Shown piece after piece: positions 55,232-62,813 of a DNA stretch of 64,000 bases. Below the pieces are notes generated by a model. That model saw only the letters and a program-made list of their open reading frames with translations. It was not told where the DNA came from and did no database searches. Position 1 is the stretch's first letter, and each line of letters begins with the position of its first letter. This stretch comes from Pseudoduganella albidiflava (lineage in GTDB: Bacteria > Pseudomonadota > Gammaproteobacteria > Burkholderiales > Burkholderiaceae_D), in the NCBI RefSeq assembly GCF_004322755.1, contig NZ_CP036401.1, positions 2,108,001 to 2,172,000 of the forward strand, in the 5' to 3' direction. The position numbers were made by a program, and so were the translations under genes.

Positions 55232-55499
55232 GTCGTTCTCCCGGTGGTGGGTTGATCGGTGGTTCGGTTGATCGGTGGTCTGAAGCGGCGCACGTGCGCC
55301 GGCCAGCGCATGATGGCGGCAGGCGCGCCCGATCGGTATAGGAACGGAACGCCGGCGCGTGTAGGAAAAGACAGAGGGGCAGACCACGACGGCAGGTGAG
55401 GGCGGTTGTTCAGTGCGACAGGCCAGGGCGCCAGGAAAGGAGCCAAGCCGGGGCGGCAGGCCAGGGCGGCCTGTCAGGACAGCAAGCCTGGGCGGTAGT

Positions 55500-56147
55500 T
55501 CAGGCCACGCGGTCGAGCAGCCGGATCACTTCGGCTTCCTCGATCTGGGGGAACACTTCGTAGTGCCGGCTCACCGACACGAAATTGAAGGGCGTAGCCA
55601 GCACGGTGACGTCGTCGCACAGCGGCGCGATCAGTGCCACCGCTTCGGCGGACGCCACCGGTACGCAGGCATGCAGCCGGCGCGGCCCGCGCTCGCGCAG
55701 CACGCGCAGTGCGGCCGCCATGGTCGACCCGGTGGCCAGGCCATCGTCGATGACGAGCACGACGCGGTCGCGCACGTCCGCCGACGGGCCATAGGCGGCG
55801 CGCCGGCGCTGCATCAGCGCTACCTGGATGCGCACCTGCGCATCGACCCAGTCCATGCCGGTGCGGGTGCGATGGAAATAGGGCGCCAGCTCCACGGTGC
55901 CGTGTTCGTCCACGGCACCGACGGCCAGTTCGGAATCGAATGCGGAGGCGATCTTGCGCACCATCATCACGTCGAGTTCGCCTTCGATGCGGTCCGCGAC
56001 GATGCGGCCCATCGGCACGGCGCCACGGGGAATGGCCAGGACCAGCGGCTTGCAGCCGCGCCAGCGCAGCACGCGCTCGGCCAGCAACTGGGCGGCCTGG
56101 GCGCGATCGCGGAAAGGGAGTCTTACCGGGTCATCCGTATCGTCCAT
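55500..56147 (-). CDS. Phosphoribosyltransferase family protein
   Basis: A 215-residue type I PRTase-like protein with the PRPP loop in 'VVLVIDDGLATGSTMAAAL' and an N-terminal 'LAIPRGAVPMGRIVADRI' region. Such free-standing PRTases often sit in stress islands with catalases and ferritin-like proteins; the base acceptor is unknown. The 268-base gap to the DUF892 gene shows only GC-rich short repeats (GGCGG / CCAGG) without coding potential. Confidence 0.88.
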   Translation of the reverse strand: MDDTDDPVRLPFRDRAQAAQLLAERVLRWRGCKPLVLAIPRGAVPMGRIVADRIEGELDVMMVRKIASAFDSELAVGAVDEHGTVELAPYFHRTRTGMDWVDAQVRIQVALMQRRRAAYGPSADVRDRVVLVIDDGLATGSTMAAALRVLRERGPRRLHACVPVASAEAVALIAPLCDDVTVLATPFNFVSVSRHYEVFPQIEEAEVIRLLDRVA

Positions 56148-56323
56148 GGCGCGGCCTCGCGGAGGTCAGGGCTGGTTGCGGCGTGCATTGCAGCATAGCG
56201 CGATCCGGCGCGGGCGCGCGCCACGCAGGCGCTTCGGCCTGATCCCACGCCGCGACGAGTCAAATACCTACAACGCGTCGGCCGGCCCGTGCCAGAATCT
56301 GCCTTCATGAGGGGGAGGAAAGC

Positions 56324-56743
56324 ATGACGACTGCATCACTGATCACACCGTTCAAGCCGGGCGACCGGGTGCTGGTGGCCAGCGCCGACCATGCGATGGC
56401 CGAGGCGCTGGCGCGCACGTTCGGCACCGCCGGGTTCTCCGTGCGCATCGCTTTCGATGGCGTGGCCGCGCTCGACAAGGCGCGCGCCTTCTTTCCCACC
56501 GCGGCGGTGCTGGGCCTGGACTTGCGCTACCTGGACGGCTTCCAGCTGGCGCGGGCATTGCGCACGATCCCCGGCTGCGCGCGGATGCGCGTGCTGGCAT
56601 TGCTGCCCCCCACGATCGCGCTGCTGGACCGGCACCGCTGTTTCGATTACGTACTGCGCACCCCGCGCACGGCGCACGGCGGGCGGCCCATGTGGGTGGT
56701 CGATACCGACAGCCTCGGCATCCGGCCCACGCTGTTCACGTGA
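56324..56743 (+). CDS. Degenerate receiver-like protein
   Basis: A 139-residue protein shaped like a response-regulator receiver. Strand 1 reads 'VLVASADHAM', with only one acidic residue of the usual pair. The phospho-acceptor position is 'LGLDLRYLDGFQ', with Asp kept. The conserved Thr/Ser and Lys are replaced ('ALLPPT', 'VLRTP'). It probably signals without standard phosphorylation or is a decoy. GGGGGAGGAAAGC before ATG gives a very strong ribosome-binding site. It lies between two sensor systems and next to the IS element. Confidence 0.75.
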   Translation: MTTASLITPFKPGDRVLVASADHAMAEALARTFGTAGFSVRIAFDGVAALDKARAFFPTAAVLGLDLRYLDGFQLARALRTIPGCARMRVLALLPPTIALLDRHRCFDYVLRTPRTAHGGRPMWVVDTDSLGIRPTLFT

Positions 56744-56762
56744 CCCGGGCAACGTTACACGC

Positions 56763-56813
56763 CGCATTGAAAGCGCACGCATTCACCCCAACAGCGAAGG
56801 GCTGGGGTCAGAC
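56763..56813. repeat. Family B repeat B5, left fragment interrupted by the IS element
   Basis: The border (minus-strand orientation) CATTGAAAGCGCACGCATTC and the arm CTGGGGTCAGAC end exactly at the IS left end. The rest of the repeat continues at 58115 after the 3-base target duplication GAC. Confidence 0.88.
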
Positions 56814-56840
56814 TGAGATGTCCCGGGTTACGTAGACGCT

Positions 56841-57707
56841 TCAATTAAGCATCTGATGCTGTTTTTCGATTTCGATCGGGCTGCGGTACCCCAGCGTTTG
56901 ATGGGGCCGCCGCAGATTGTAGTACAGCTCGATGTAGTCGGATATTTGAGTGATCGCTTCGGCCCGTGTCGTAAAGATGATGTGGCGGGTTTTTTCGTTC
57001 TTCACTGTGGAGAAAAAGCTCTCCGCCACAGCGTTGTCATGACAGTTTCCACGTCGGCTCATACTTGGGATTAAGTCGTTCGTCTCGAGCACGTTCCGAT
57101 ACTCCTTTGAGCCATAAACTGAGCCTTGATCGGTATGGCATATTAGTCCTGGTGCCGGCCGGCGCTGCACGATCGCCATCTGGAGCGCGGCAATCGGCAG
57201 CGTTGCATCTTGACGAGGGCTCATGGCCCAGCCAACGATCCGGCGAGCAAACAGGTCAAGAACAATGGCCAAATGTAGCCAGCCTTCGCGGGTGTGGATG
57301 GTAGTGATGTCACTGACCCATGCCTTGTTCGGTAAGGGCACGGTGAAAACTCGGTCGAGCAAGTTCGGTGCCGGTGGCTCTGTGTGCTGATGGGCACGCA
57401 TGACGCGAAACTTTGCCTTGCGCAGTGCCTCAATGCCCTCAAGTTTGCGTAATCGCGCAACGCGATGCTTGCCACACTCTACGCCATCGCTGTTCAGTTG
57501 GTGCCACGTCTTCACCGCTCCCAAAGCCTGGTGACTCGATTCGTGCAGGCACCGAATTTTCTCACGTAGTGAGAGATCCTCCTGGCTACGTCGGCTAGGT
57601 GGCCGGCAGCGCCAGGCATAAAAGCCGCTGCGACTAATCTCCAGCACGCGGCACAGCGCTTTCACAGGGAAGTGATTGCGGAGTTCTTCAATGGCGGCGT
57701 ACTTCAC
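56841..57707 (-). CDS. IS3-family transposase OrfB (DDE integrase domain)
   Basis: A 288-residue protein with the DDE catalytic triad: Asp in 'WVSDITTIHT', Asp in 'CHTDQGSVY' and Glu in 'AVAESFFSTVKNE'. The N-terminal helix-turn-helix-like region 'VKALCRVLEISRSGFYAW' is usual for IS3 OrfB. The nominal GTG start overlaps the OrfA stop (GTGA), but the frame is open upstream to the slippery site at 57737, so the working protein is most likely the OrfAB fusion made by -1 frameshifting. It performs the copy-out/paste-in transposition of the family. Confidence 0.96.
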   Translation of the reverse strand: MKYAAIEELRNHFPVKALCRVLEISRSGFYAWRCRPPSRRSQEDLSLREKIRCLHESSHQALGAVKTWHQLNSDGVECGKHRVARLRKLEGIEALRKAKFRVMRAHQHTEPPAPNLLDRVFTVPLPNKAWVSDITTIHTREGWLHLAIVLDLFARRIVGWAMSPRQDATLPIAALQMAIVQRRPAPGLICHTDQGSVYGSKEYRNVLETNDLIPSMSRRGNCHDNAVAESFFSTVKNEKTRHIIFTTRAEAITQISDYIELYYNLRRPHQTLGYRSPIEIEKQHQMLN

Positions 57708-58051
57708 TGCTTCTGTCGCTTCAAGTACGCGTCGAACTTTTTTAGGATGGCCAGCTCCTCCTGGGCGCGAGCCAACTGACGCTTTAATTGCACGATCTCA
57801 CTTTCTTCGCTCGCCGGCTTACGCCCTCGCGAACTGAAGCTGGCCTCCGGCCCCTTTTGCTCTAGGGCCTTGGCCCATTTATAGAGCTGATTGCGCCTGA
57901 CGCCCAGCTCCAGTGCCAGCGCTTCCGCCGTCTGTTTGCCATCGTTAAGACGAGCAACAGCGGCAAGCTTGAATTGTTTGGTGTAAACAGAACGATGCTG
58001 CCGTTCGGCGGCAGCATCTTCAGATGGGGATTTTTCTGGCTTGGTTGTCAT
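57704..58051 (-). CDS. IS3-family OrfA (DNA-binding helix-turn-helix protein)
   Basis: A 115-residue protein. The helix-turn-helix is in 'LAAVARLNDGKQTAEALALELGVRRNQLYKW', followed by a leucine-zipper-like C-terminus ('EIVQLKRQLARAQEELAILKKF'). On its coding strand it carries the heptamer A-AAA-AAG (57743-57737) in the correct phase for -1 slippage into OrfB. The start MTTKPEK was chosen; a slightly longer frame reaches into the right inverted repeat region. Confidence 0.94.
   Translation of the reverse strand: MTTKPEKSPSEDAAAERQHRSVYTKQFKLAAVARLNDGKQTAEALALELGVRRNQLYKWAKALEQKGPEASFSSRGRKPASEESEIVQLKRQLARAQEELAILKKFDAYLKRQKQ
57737..57743 (-). other. Programmed -1 frameshift slippery site in the IS3 element
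   Basis: A-AAA-AAG on the minus strand, read as CTA-AAA-AAG in OrfA. The -1 frame from here is open through to OrfB, so slippage yields the OrfAB fusion transposase. Confidence 0.85.
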
Positions 58052-58111
58052 GGATTCCTCTGAGACGTATTGTCTCTTGTTTAGGATGTCCACGAAACCC
58101 GGTACACCTCA

Positions 58112-58230
58112 GACCCGATGGGGCGTAGCCGGGGTCTCAAGGGGCATCGCTCCTTGCCGGCGTAGCGGTGCTGGCCTACCAGCCAGTACTCCACCCTGAC
58201 CCCGGAATTTGCACTTGGGGTTGGCTTAAC
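58112..58230. repeat. Family B repeat B5, right fragment
   Basis: It begins with the duplicated GAC, then CCCGATGGGGCGTAGCCGGGG, an imperfect AAGGGGC-ATC-GCTCCTT hairpin (58139-58155), an imperfect copy of the 22-bp palindrome (from about 58168), and ends CCTGACCCCGGAATTTGCAC with the GTTGGCTTAA border. Joined to 56763-56810 it reconstructs a full element in the opposite orientation to copy B4. About 70 bases without features separate it from the LOV kinase gene. Confidence 0.86.
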
Positions 58231-58299
58231 TCAACGACATCCAGCCCAGCCCGGCGAACGCCCCCGTGACACACGGGCATTTGGTGGTGCCGCGCCGGA

Positions 58300-60027
58300 T
58301 CACACGCTGGCGGGATGCGGCCGCGCGCCGTGGCCGGCCAGCGCATCGGCGATCCGGCTCAGCAATTCGCTTTCCTTGTAGGGTTTCGGCAGCACCGGGA
58401 AGGCCGGGCTGCGCGCATCCGGCAACTGTTCCATGTAGCCGGTGGCCAGCAGGATCGGCAGGCCGGGCCGGCGCCGGCGCACTTCCTCGGCCAGCTGCAG
58501 CCCCGTCATCCCGCCAGGCATGATCACGTCGGAGAACAGCAGGCCGAAGTCGCCGTGCTCGCCGTGTTCGTTTCCATCCTGCCCGGCCAGCAGCCGGAGC
58601 GCCTCTTCGCCGCTGGCGGCGGTCAGCACCGCATAGCCGTGTGCTTCCAGCATGGTCCGGCCCAGCTCGCGCACGTCGTCGTTGTCTTCCACCAGCAGGA
58701 TCCTGGCCTTGCCGCCGGCATTGCCGGTATGGCGGTCCGGGGCGGCGGCCGGGGCCACCTGGGGCTGGTCGGCCACGGGGAAGATCATGCGCACCGTGGT
58801 GCCCACGCCGGGCTTGCTCTCGATATCCAGGCGGCCGTGCGACTGCTGCACGAAGCCGTGCACCATTGCCAGGCCGAGCCCGGTGCCCGGACCCTTGGTC
58901 GTGAAGAAGGGTTCGGTGGCGCGGCGCAGCACGTCCGGCGTCATGCCGCTGCCCTGGTCGACCACGCAGATCACCACGTACTGGCCCGGTGCCAGGTGGT
59001 GCACGGCCAGCCGCCGGGCGTCGGCCAGCACGGAGGTGCCCACCGTGACGATCCCGCCGCCGCGCATCGCGTCGCGCGCGTTGATCAGCACGTTCAGCAG
59101 CGCCATCTCGAGGTGGGTGGGATCGAGCACGCACGGCGGCAGGCCGGGGCGCAGGTCCAGCTGGAGCTGCACTTCCTGGCCCAGCGTGCGCACCAGCATC
59201 TCGGAAAACTCCAGCACCAGCGCATTCAGGTTGATGCGGCGCGGCTCGAGCCGCTGCTTGCGGGCGAAGGTCAGCAACTGCTGCGTCAGCGCGCCGCCCT
59301 TCATCGCGGCGCGCTGCGCGCGGCCGATCGCCTGCAGCGCCTGCGGCTTGGCGTCGATCATGCGCTGCGCCAGTTCGAGATTGCCGTTGACGACCTGCAG
59401 CAGGTTGTTGAAGTCGTGCGCCAGGCCGGCCGTCAACTGGCCGATCGCTTCCATCTTCTGCGCCTGCAGGTAGGACTGTTCATGGATGCGCCGCTGCGTG
59501 ATATCCATCTGCGACGCGAAGAAGTACAGCAGCTTGCCGGCCTTGTCGAAGATCGGGCCGATGAACAGCGCGTTCCAGAACGGCGTGCCGTCGGCCTTGT
59601 AGTTCAGGATGTCGACGGCCACGGCGCGCTGCTCGGCCAGCGCCTCGCGCACCTCGGCCACCGTGCGGGGATCCGTGTCGGGACCCTGCAGCAGGCGGCA
59701 ATTGCGGCCCAGTACCTGGTTTTCCTGGTACTGGGTCAGGTCGAGGAAGGCGCCGTTGACGAACACGATGGGATCATCCGGCTGGTTGGGATCGGTGATC
59801 AGCATCGGCATCCGCGTCATCTCGACCGCGGCGAAGAAGATGTTGCCGCGGTTGTCCAGGTCCGCGTTTTCCAGGTAGGTGGCCTGCCAGTGCCGCACGC
59901 CCGGGTTGCCGAGCGTCGATACCGCGTTGCCTTCCAGTTCGCCGCAGGCGAGTTTGCCGATGACCTGTCCATCGGCCTGCTGTTCGGTCGGTACGCTGGC
60001 GTCATCCTTTTGCCGTCCGATCGTCAT
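58300..60027 (-). CDS. LOV-domain blue-light sensor hybrid histidine kinase
   Basis: A 575-residue cytoplasmic protein. The LOV domain (about residues 72-178) is unmistakable: 'MLITDPNQPDDPIVFVN', 'GRNCRLLQGPDTD' with photo-adduct Cys110, 'LNYKADGTPFWN' and 'ASQMDIT'. The kinase has phospho-His204 in 'GLAHDFNNLLQ', an HATPase_c ('NVLINARDAM', 'DQGSGM', 'GTGLGLAMVHG') and a C-terminal receiver (about 455-565, Asp in 'LLFSDVIMPGGMTG', Lys in 'VLPKPYKE'). FMN binding and light control are expected from the motif. GGAGGAG precedes the start MTIGRQK. No dedicated output regulator is adjacent. Confidence 0.95.
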   Translation of the reverse strand: MTIGRQKDDASVPTEQQADGQVIGKLACGELEGNAVSTLGNPGVRHWQATYLENADLDNRGNIFFAAVEMTRMPMLITDPNQPDDPIVFVNGAFLDLTQYQENQVLGRNCRLLQGPDTDPRTVAEVREALAEQRAVAVDILNYKADGTPFWNALFIGPIFDKAGKLLYFFASQMDITQRRIHEQSYLQAQKMEAIGQLTAGLAHDFNNLLQVVNGNLELAQRMIDAKPQALQAIGRAQRAAMKGGALTQQLLTFARKQRLEPRRINLNALVLEFSEMLVRTLGQEVQLQLDLRPGLPPCVLDPTHLEMALLNVLINARDAMRGGGIVTVGTSVLADARRLAVHHLAPGQYVVICVVDQGSGMTPDVLRRATEPFFTTKGPGTGLGLAMVHGFVQQSHGRLDIESKPGVGTTVRMIFPVADQPQVAPAAAPDRHTGNAGGKARILLVEDNDDVRELGRTMLEAHGYAVLTAASGEEALRLLAGQDGNEHGEHGDFGLLFSDVIMPGGMTGLQLAEEVRRRRPGLPILLATGYMEQLPDARSPAFPVLPKPYKESELLSRIADALAGHGARPHPASV

Positions 60028-60213
60028 GGTTGCTCCTCCCCGAGCCGTGGTTGCCGGCGCTGTTCCCGGCGTTGTTGCCAAATTGATCCAGTGTGCGGCC
60101 CATGCTAAGGGGCGCGCGGCCCGTTTGCTGTTCGTGCGCGCACATAGCGCGCACCGCCAGCCGTGCCGCGCCCGCCAGCGCTTTTGCCTACAATGTCGGC
60201 AACGGAGGACACG

Positions 60214-61146
60214 ATGAACGAAACCCGCAACGACATCGGCAACACGGCCGGAAACAAGGCTGCTGACCCGGCTGCCGGCCCGGCTGCCAACGGCACGGGC
60301 GAGCATGGCGGCTACGAGGTGGCCACGATCATGGGCGCGCTGTACGGCGACGGCTTCACGGCGCTGAAGGGAGCGTTTTCACGCGAGTGGGTGCAGCGCC
60401 TGCGCGAAGACATCGACATGCTGTTCGCCGAGGCGCAGCGGCAGCCCGGCGGCGCGCTGCCGCGCGGGCCGAACCGCTTCTACGTCGAGATCCACCCCGA
60501 GCGGCTGCGCGGCTTTGTCGACATCGTCACGCATCCGTGGGTGGCGGCGGTCTGCGAGGCGATCCTGGGGCCGGACTACAAGGTGGTGGAGGCCGGCTTC
60601 GACGTGCCCGGGCCGGGCGCGCTGCACCAGCCGTGGCACCGCGATTTCCCCACGCCCGAGGCAACGCTGGTGGGGCGCCGGCTGAACTCGCTGGCCTTCA
60701 ACATCACCACGGTCGATGTGACGGAAGACATGGGCCCGTTCGAGATCGCCCCCGGCACGCAGTGGGACGACCTGGCCGGCGGCCACCCGATGTTCCCGGC
60801 GCAGGAGCTGTGGCCCCGCTACCAGGCGCGCGCCCAGCGCAAGCTGGCACAGATGGGCGACATCTCGGCCCGTTCGGCGCTGACGATACACCGCGGTACC
60901 GCCAACCATTCCGACAAGTCGCGCCCCGTGTTCGTGCTCGGCGTGGATGCGCCGGACGGCACCAACGCCGACAAGCACGACCTGCAAGTCACGCGCGGCT
61001 ACTGGGACGGCCTGCCGGAACAGGTGCGGCGCCACCTGTCGTGCCGCGTCGTCGACCGGCTCGAGCCGATCGTGCAGGAACATGCGATCGAGGGCTTGCT
61101 GAAGGGTGTCGACGAGCCGTCGATGGGCGGCTCGATGGGCGGCTAG
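60214..61146 (+). CDS. Phytanoyl-CoA dioxygenase (PhyH) family protein
   Basis: A 310-residue Fe(II)/2-oxoglutarate-dependent oxygenase-like protein. The iron-binding triad is visible as His-x-Asp in 'LHQPWHRDFPTPE' and the distal His in 'LTIHRGTANHSDKSRP', with the 2-oxoglutarate-binding Arg nearby. The N-terminal 30 residues are Ala/Gly/Asn-rich and probably disordered. The substrate is unknown. GGAGG 5 bases before ATG 60214 decides the start; an upstream ATG (60193) lacks one. Its stop overlaps the convergent HAD gene by 4 bases; the LOV kinase gene is divergent, with 186 bases between. Confidence 0.88.
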   Translation: MNETRNDIGNTAGNKAADPAAGPAANGTGEHGGYEVATIMGALYGDGFTALKGAFSREWVQRLREDIDMLFAEAQRQPGGALPRGPNRFYVEIHPERLRGFVDIVTHPWVAAVCEAILGPDYKVVEAGFDVPGPGALHQPWHRDFPTPEATLVGRRLNSLAFNITTVDVTEDMGPFEIAPGTQWDDLAGGHPMFPAQELWPRYQARAQRKLAQMGDISARSALTIHRGTANHSDKSRPVFVLGVDAPDGTNADKHDLQVTRGYWDGLPEQVRRHLSCRVVDRLEPIVQEHAIEGLLKGVDEPSMGGSMGG

Positions 61147-61850
61147 GCGGGCGCCTGAAGGGCAGCGCCGGCGCGCAGTTGCGCCACCAGCTCGGGCAGT
61201 TGCGCCATCGACGCGAACACGTGCGCGGCACCGGCTTCGCGCAGCAGCCGTGCCTGGTCCGGCGGGCTGTGCTCGCCGCCGCCAAAGCCCAGCACGGTCG
61301 CGCCGGCGGCCACCGCCGCGTGCACGCCGGTCACGCTGTCCTCGATGACGATGCAGCGCCCGGGCGATACGCCCATGCCGCCTGCCGCGGCCAGGTACAC
61401 GGCCGGGTCCGGCTTCGGGCGCCCGGCGATATCGGCCGTATAAATTCCCCCCGTGAACAGCTCCGCCAGGCCGGTCCGCGCCAGCAAGCCCTGCACGCGC
61501 ACGTGGCGGCTGTTGCTGGCCACCGCCTTCGCCAGCGGGATCGCCGCATAGGCTTCGCGCACGCCGGGGATGGGCTGCGCCTTGCGGTCGCATTCGCCCT
61601 CCACCGTCGAGCGCATCACGGCCAGGTCCGGCACGGTGGGTTCCGGCAGGTGCAGTTCGGCGCACACGCCGAGCACCAGCGCTTCCAGCTTCAGGCCGAG
61701 GCGGGGGCGGATCAGCGCCGCCAGCGCGGCGCGGTCGGCATGCAGCGGTGCCAGGTAGTCGACCAGCGCTTGCAGGGCCACGGCTTCGCTGTCGATCAGC
61801 ACGCCGTCGCAATCGGAAATCAGGTGGGTGAGGGATTCGGTAGACGTCAT
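61143..61850 (-). CDS. HAD-family phosphatase (beta-phosphoglucomutase/sugar-phosphatase-like)
   Basis: A 235-residue HAD hydrolase with a helical cap. Motif I is 'LISDCDGVLIDSE' (nucleophile Asp and acid/base Asp), motif II 'AVASNSR', motif III/IV 'GRPKPDPAVYL' and 'CIVIEDSVTG'. It resembles subfamily IA phosphatases acting on small sugar phosphates or phosphoglycolate; the substrate is unknown. Its 3' end overlaps the PhyH gene by 4 bases (convergent). Confidence 0.9.
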   Translation of the reverse strand: MTSTESLTHLISDCDGVLIDSEAVALQALVDYLAPLHADRAALAALIRPRLGLKLEALVLGVCAELHLPEPTVPDLAVMRSTVEGECDRKAQPIPGVREAYAAIPLAKAVASNSRHVRVQGLLARTGLAELFTGGIYTADIAGRPKPDPAVYLAAAGGMGVSPGRCIVIEDSVTGVHAAVAAGATVLGFGGGEHSPPDQARLLREAGAAHVFASMAQLPELVAQLRAGAALQAPA

Positions 61851-61970
61851 GCCCGGTTCGCGTCGAAAGAGATCGGGCGATCATGCCACAACGGCACGAA
61901 TTGAACAGGCGTAACGGACTCTCCCGGATGGGAGGGGCAGGGGAGGCCAGACGGCAATGCTGCTTAGTTA

Positions 61971-62130
61971 AGCCCACCCCAAGTGCAAATTCCGGGGTCA
62001 GGAAGGAATGCCGGCATGCATGCCGGCATCGTTCCGCAGGCGCGAAGCATGCTTCGCGAAACCCCTGCTGCACCCCGGCGGTATCTGACCCCAGCCCTTC
62101 GCTGTTGGGGTGAATGCATGCGCTTTCAAT
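61971..62130. repeat. Family B modular palindromic repeat, copy B6 (full)
   Basis: This lies in the 314-base gap between the HAD gene and the flagellar-rod-like gene. Borders are CCCCAAGTGCAAA and GTTGGGGTGAATGCATGCG; outer arms CCGGGGTCAG and CTGACCCC. Inside are a perfect 22-bp palindrome (62008-62029, half-site ATGCCGGCATG) and a perfect 18-bp palindrome (62041-62058, half-site CGCGAAGCA). The remaining bases of the gap show no gene. Confidence 0.88.
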
Positions 62131-62164
62131 GTTTTGAGTAATGCATAACTTACCGGCATTCTGG

Positions 62165-62503
62165 TCAGGCGCGGATGTCGATCAGCGTGCCGAGGCGCTC
62201 GTCGGCTGCCTGGATCAGCTTGGCGGACAGCTCGAAGCCGGCTTTGTAGACCAGCGAATTGACGATCGACGCCGCCGGGTCCGTGCCGGACGGCGCGCCG
62301 CCGACGTTTTCGACGGCCGACAGGTCGCGCGCCGCGATCGACAGCGTGACGCCGGTACCGGCCGGGCGCGCCTCGTTGAAGGTGGCTCCCTGCGGGACGA
62401 AGTGGTCGGTGTTCATGTTGGCGGTGTTATGCGCCGCCACACCCAGTGCCTTGCCATTGGCTTGCAGTCCCGTCAAGCCGATGCCCAGTGCCGAAATAGT
62501 CAC
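62165..62503 (-). CDS. Orphan miniature flagellar basal-body-rod-like protein
   Basis: A 112-residue protein starting at GTG with AAGGA 8 bases upstream. The N-terminus 'ALGIGLTGLQANGKALGVAAHNTANMNTDHF' matches the flagellar rod/hook N-terminal pattern, and the C-terminus 'AGFELSAKLIQAADERLGTLIDIR' matches the rod C-terminal pattern. The two coiled-coil ends are joined by only about 50 residues, so it is shorter than FlgC (about 135-140). No flagellar genes adjoin it. It may be a minor rod component or a paralogue with another role. Confidence 0.72.
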   Translation of the reverse strand: MTISALGIGLTGLQANGKALGVAAHNTANMNTDHFVPQGATFNEARPAGTGVTLSIAARDLSAVENVGGAPSGTDPAASIVNSLVYKAGFELSAKLIQAADERLGTLIDIRA

Positions 62504-62813
62504 GCGGTATTCCTTCTGAAGAACTGCCAGTTTACTGAAATCGTTCCCGGTTCGCCCGCACAATGCGGCGCGGCGGCCTGCCGGTGTCGTAAAAGCGGAA
62601 CGGCTGTGAACAGCGCGGCAACGAGTTGGCGAATCGGCCATGGCGGTCCATCGCAATGGTACTGGCCGTCGTCCGTGGGCGTTCTGGAAAGCAACACTTG
62701 AAGCCTGCTGGATGCTTAAAAATTGCTGAGATTAATCTTTTTGGATTGCAATACATGACGATTGACACCAGAATCGGGTTATTGCCTAACGCCAATTTCC
62801 CCGAGAGTTCGCC
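62504..62813. other. Intergenic stretch between divergent genes
   Basis: About 310 bases. The left part is GC-rich; the right part (62700-62790) is AT-rich and holds several TTGAC-like and AAT-rich words that could be promoters for the hydrolase gene, but no clear -35/-10 pair. No small gene or stable RNA is recognisable. Confidence 0.4.

Larger units (their letters stand above)
56814..58111 (-). mobile_element. Complete IS3-family insertion sequence
   Basis: A 1298-bp element. Terminal inverted repeats match at 20 of 24 positions: left end TGAGATGTCCCGGGTTACGT and right end (reverse) TGAGGTGTACCGGGTTTCGT. It is flanked by a 3-bp direct repeat GAC (56811-56813 and 58112-58114). It encodes OrfA and OrfB on the minus strand with a programmed frameshift signal. 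All parts look intact, so it is probably active or recent. It inserted into a family B palindromic repeat. Confidence 0.96.

Noticed and set aside
56841..58051. Transposase considered a frameshifted pseudogene
   Set aside because: OrfA/OrfB overlap with a correctly phased A-AAA-AAG slippery heptamer is the normal IS3 organisation, and the terminal repeats and target duplication are intact.
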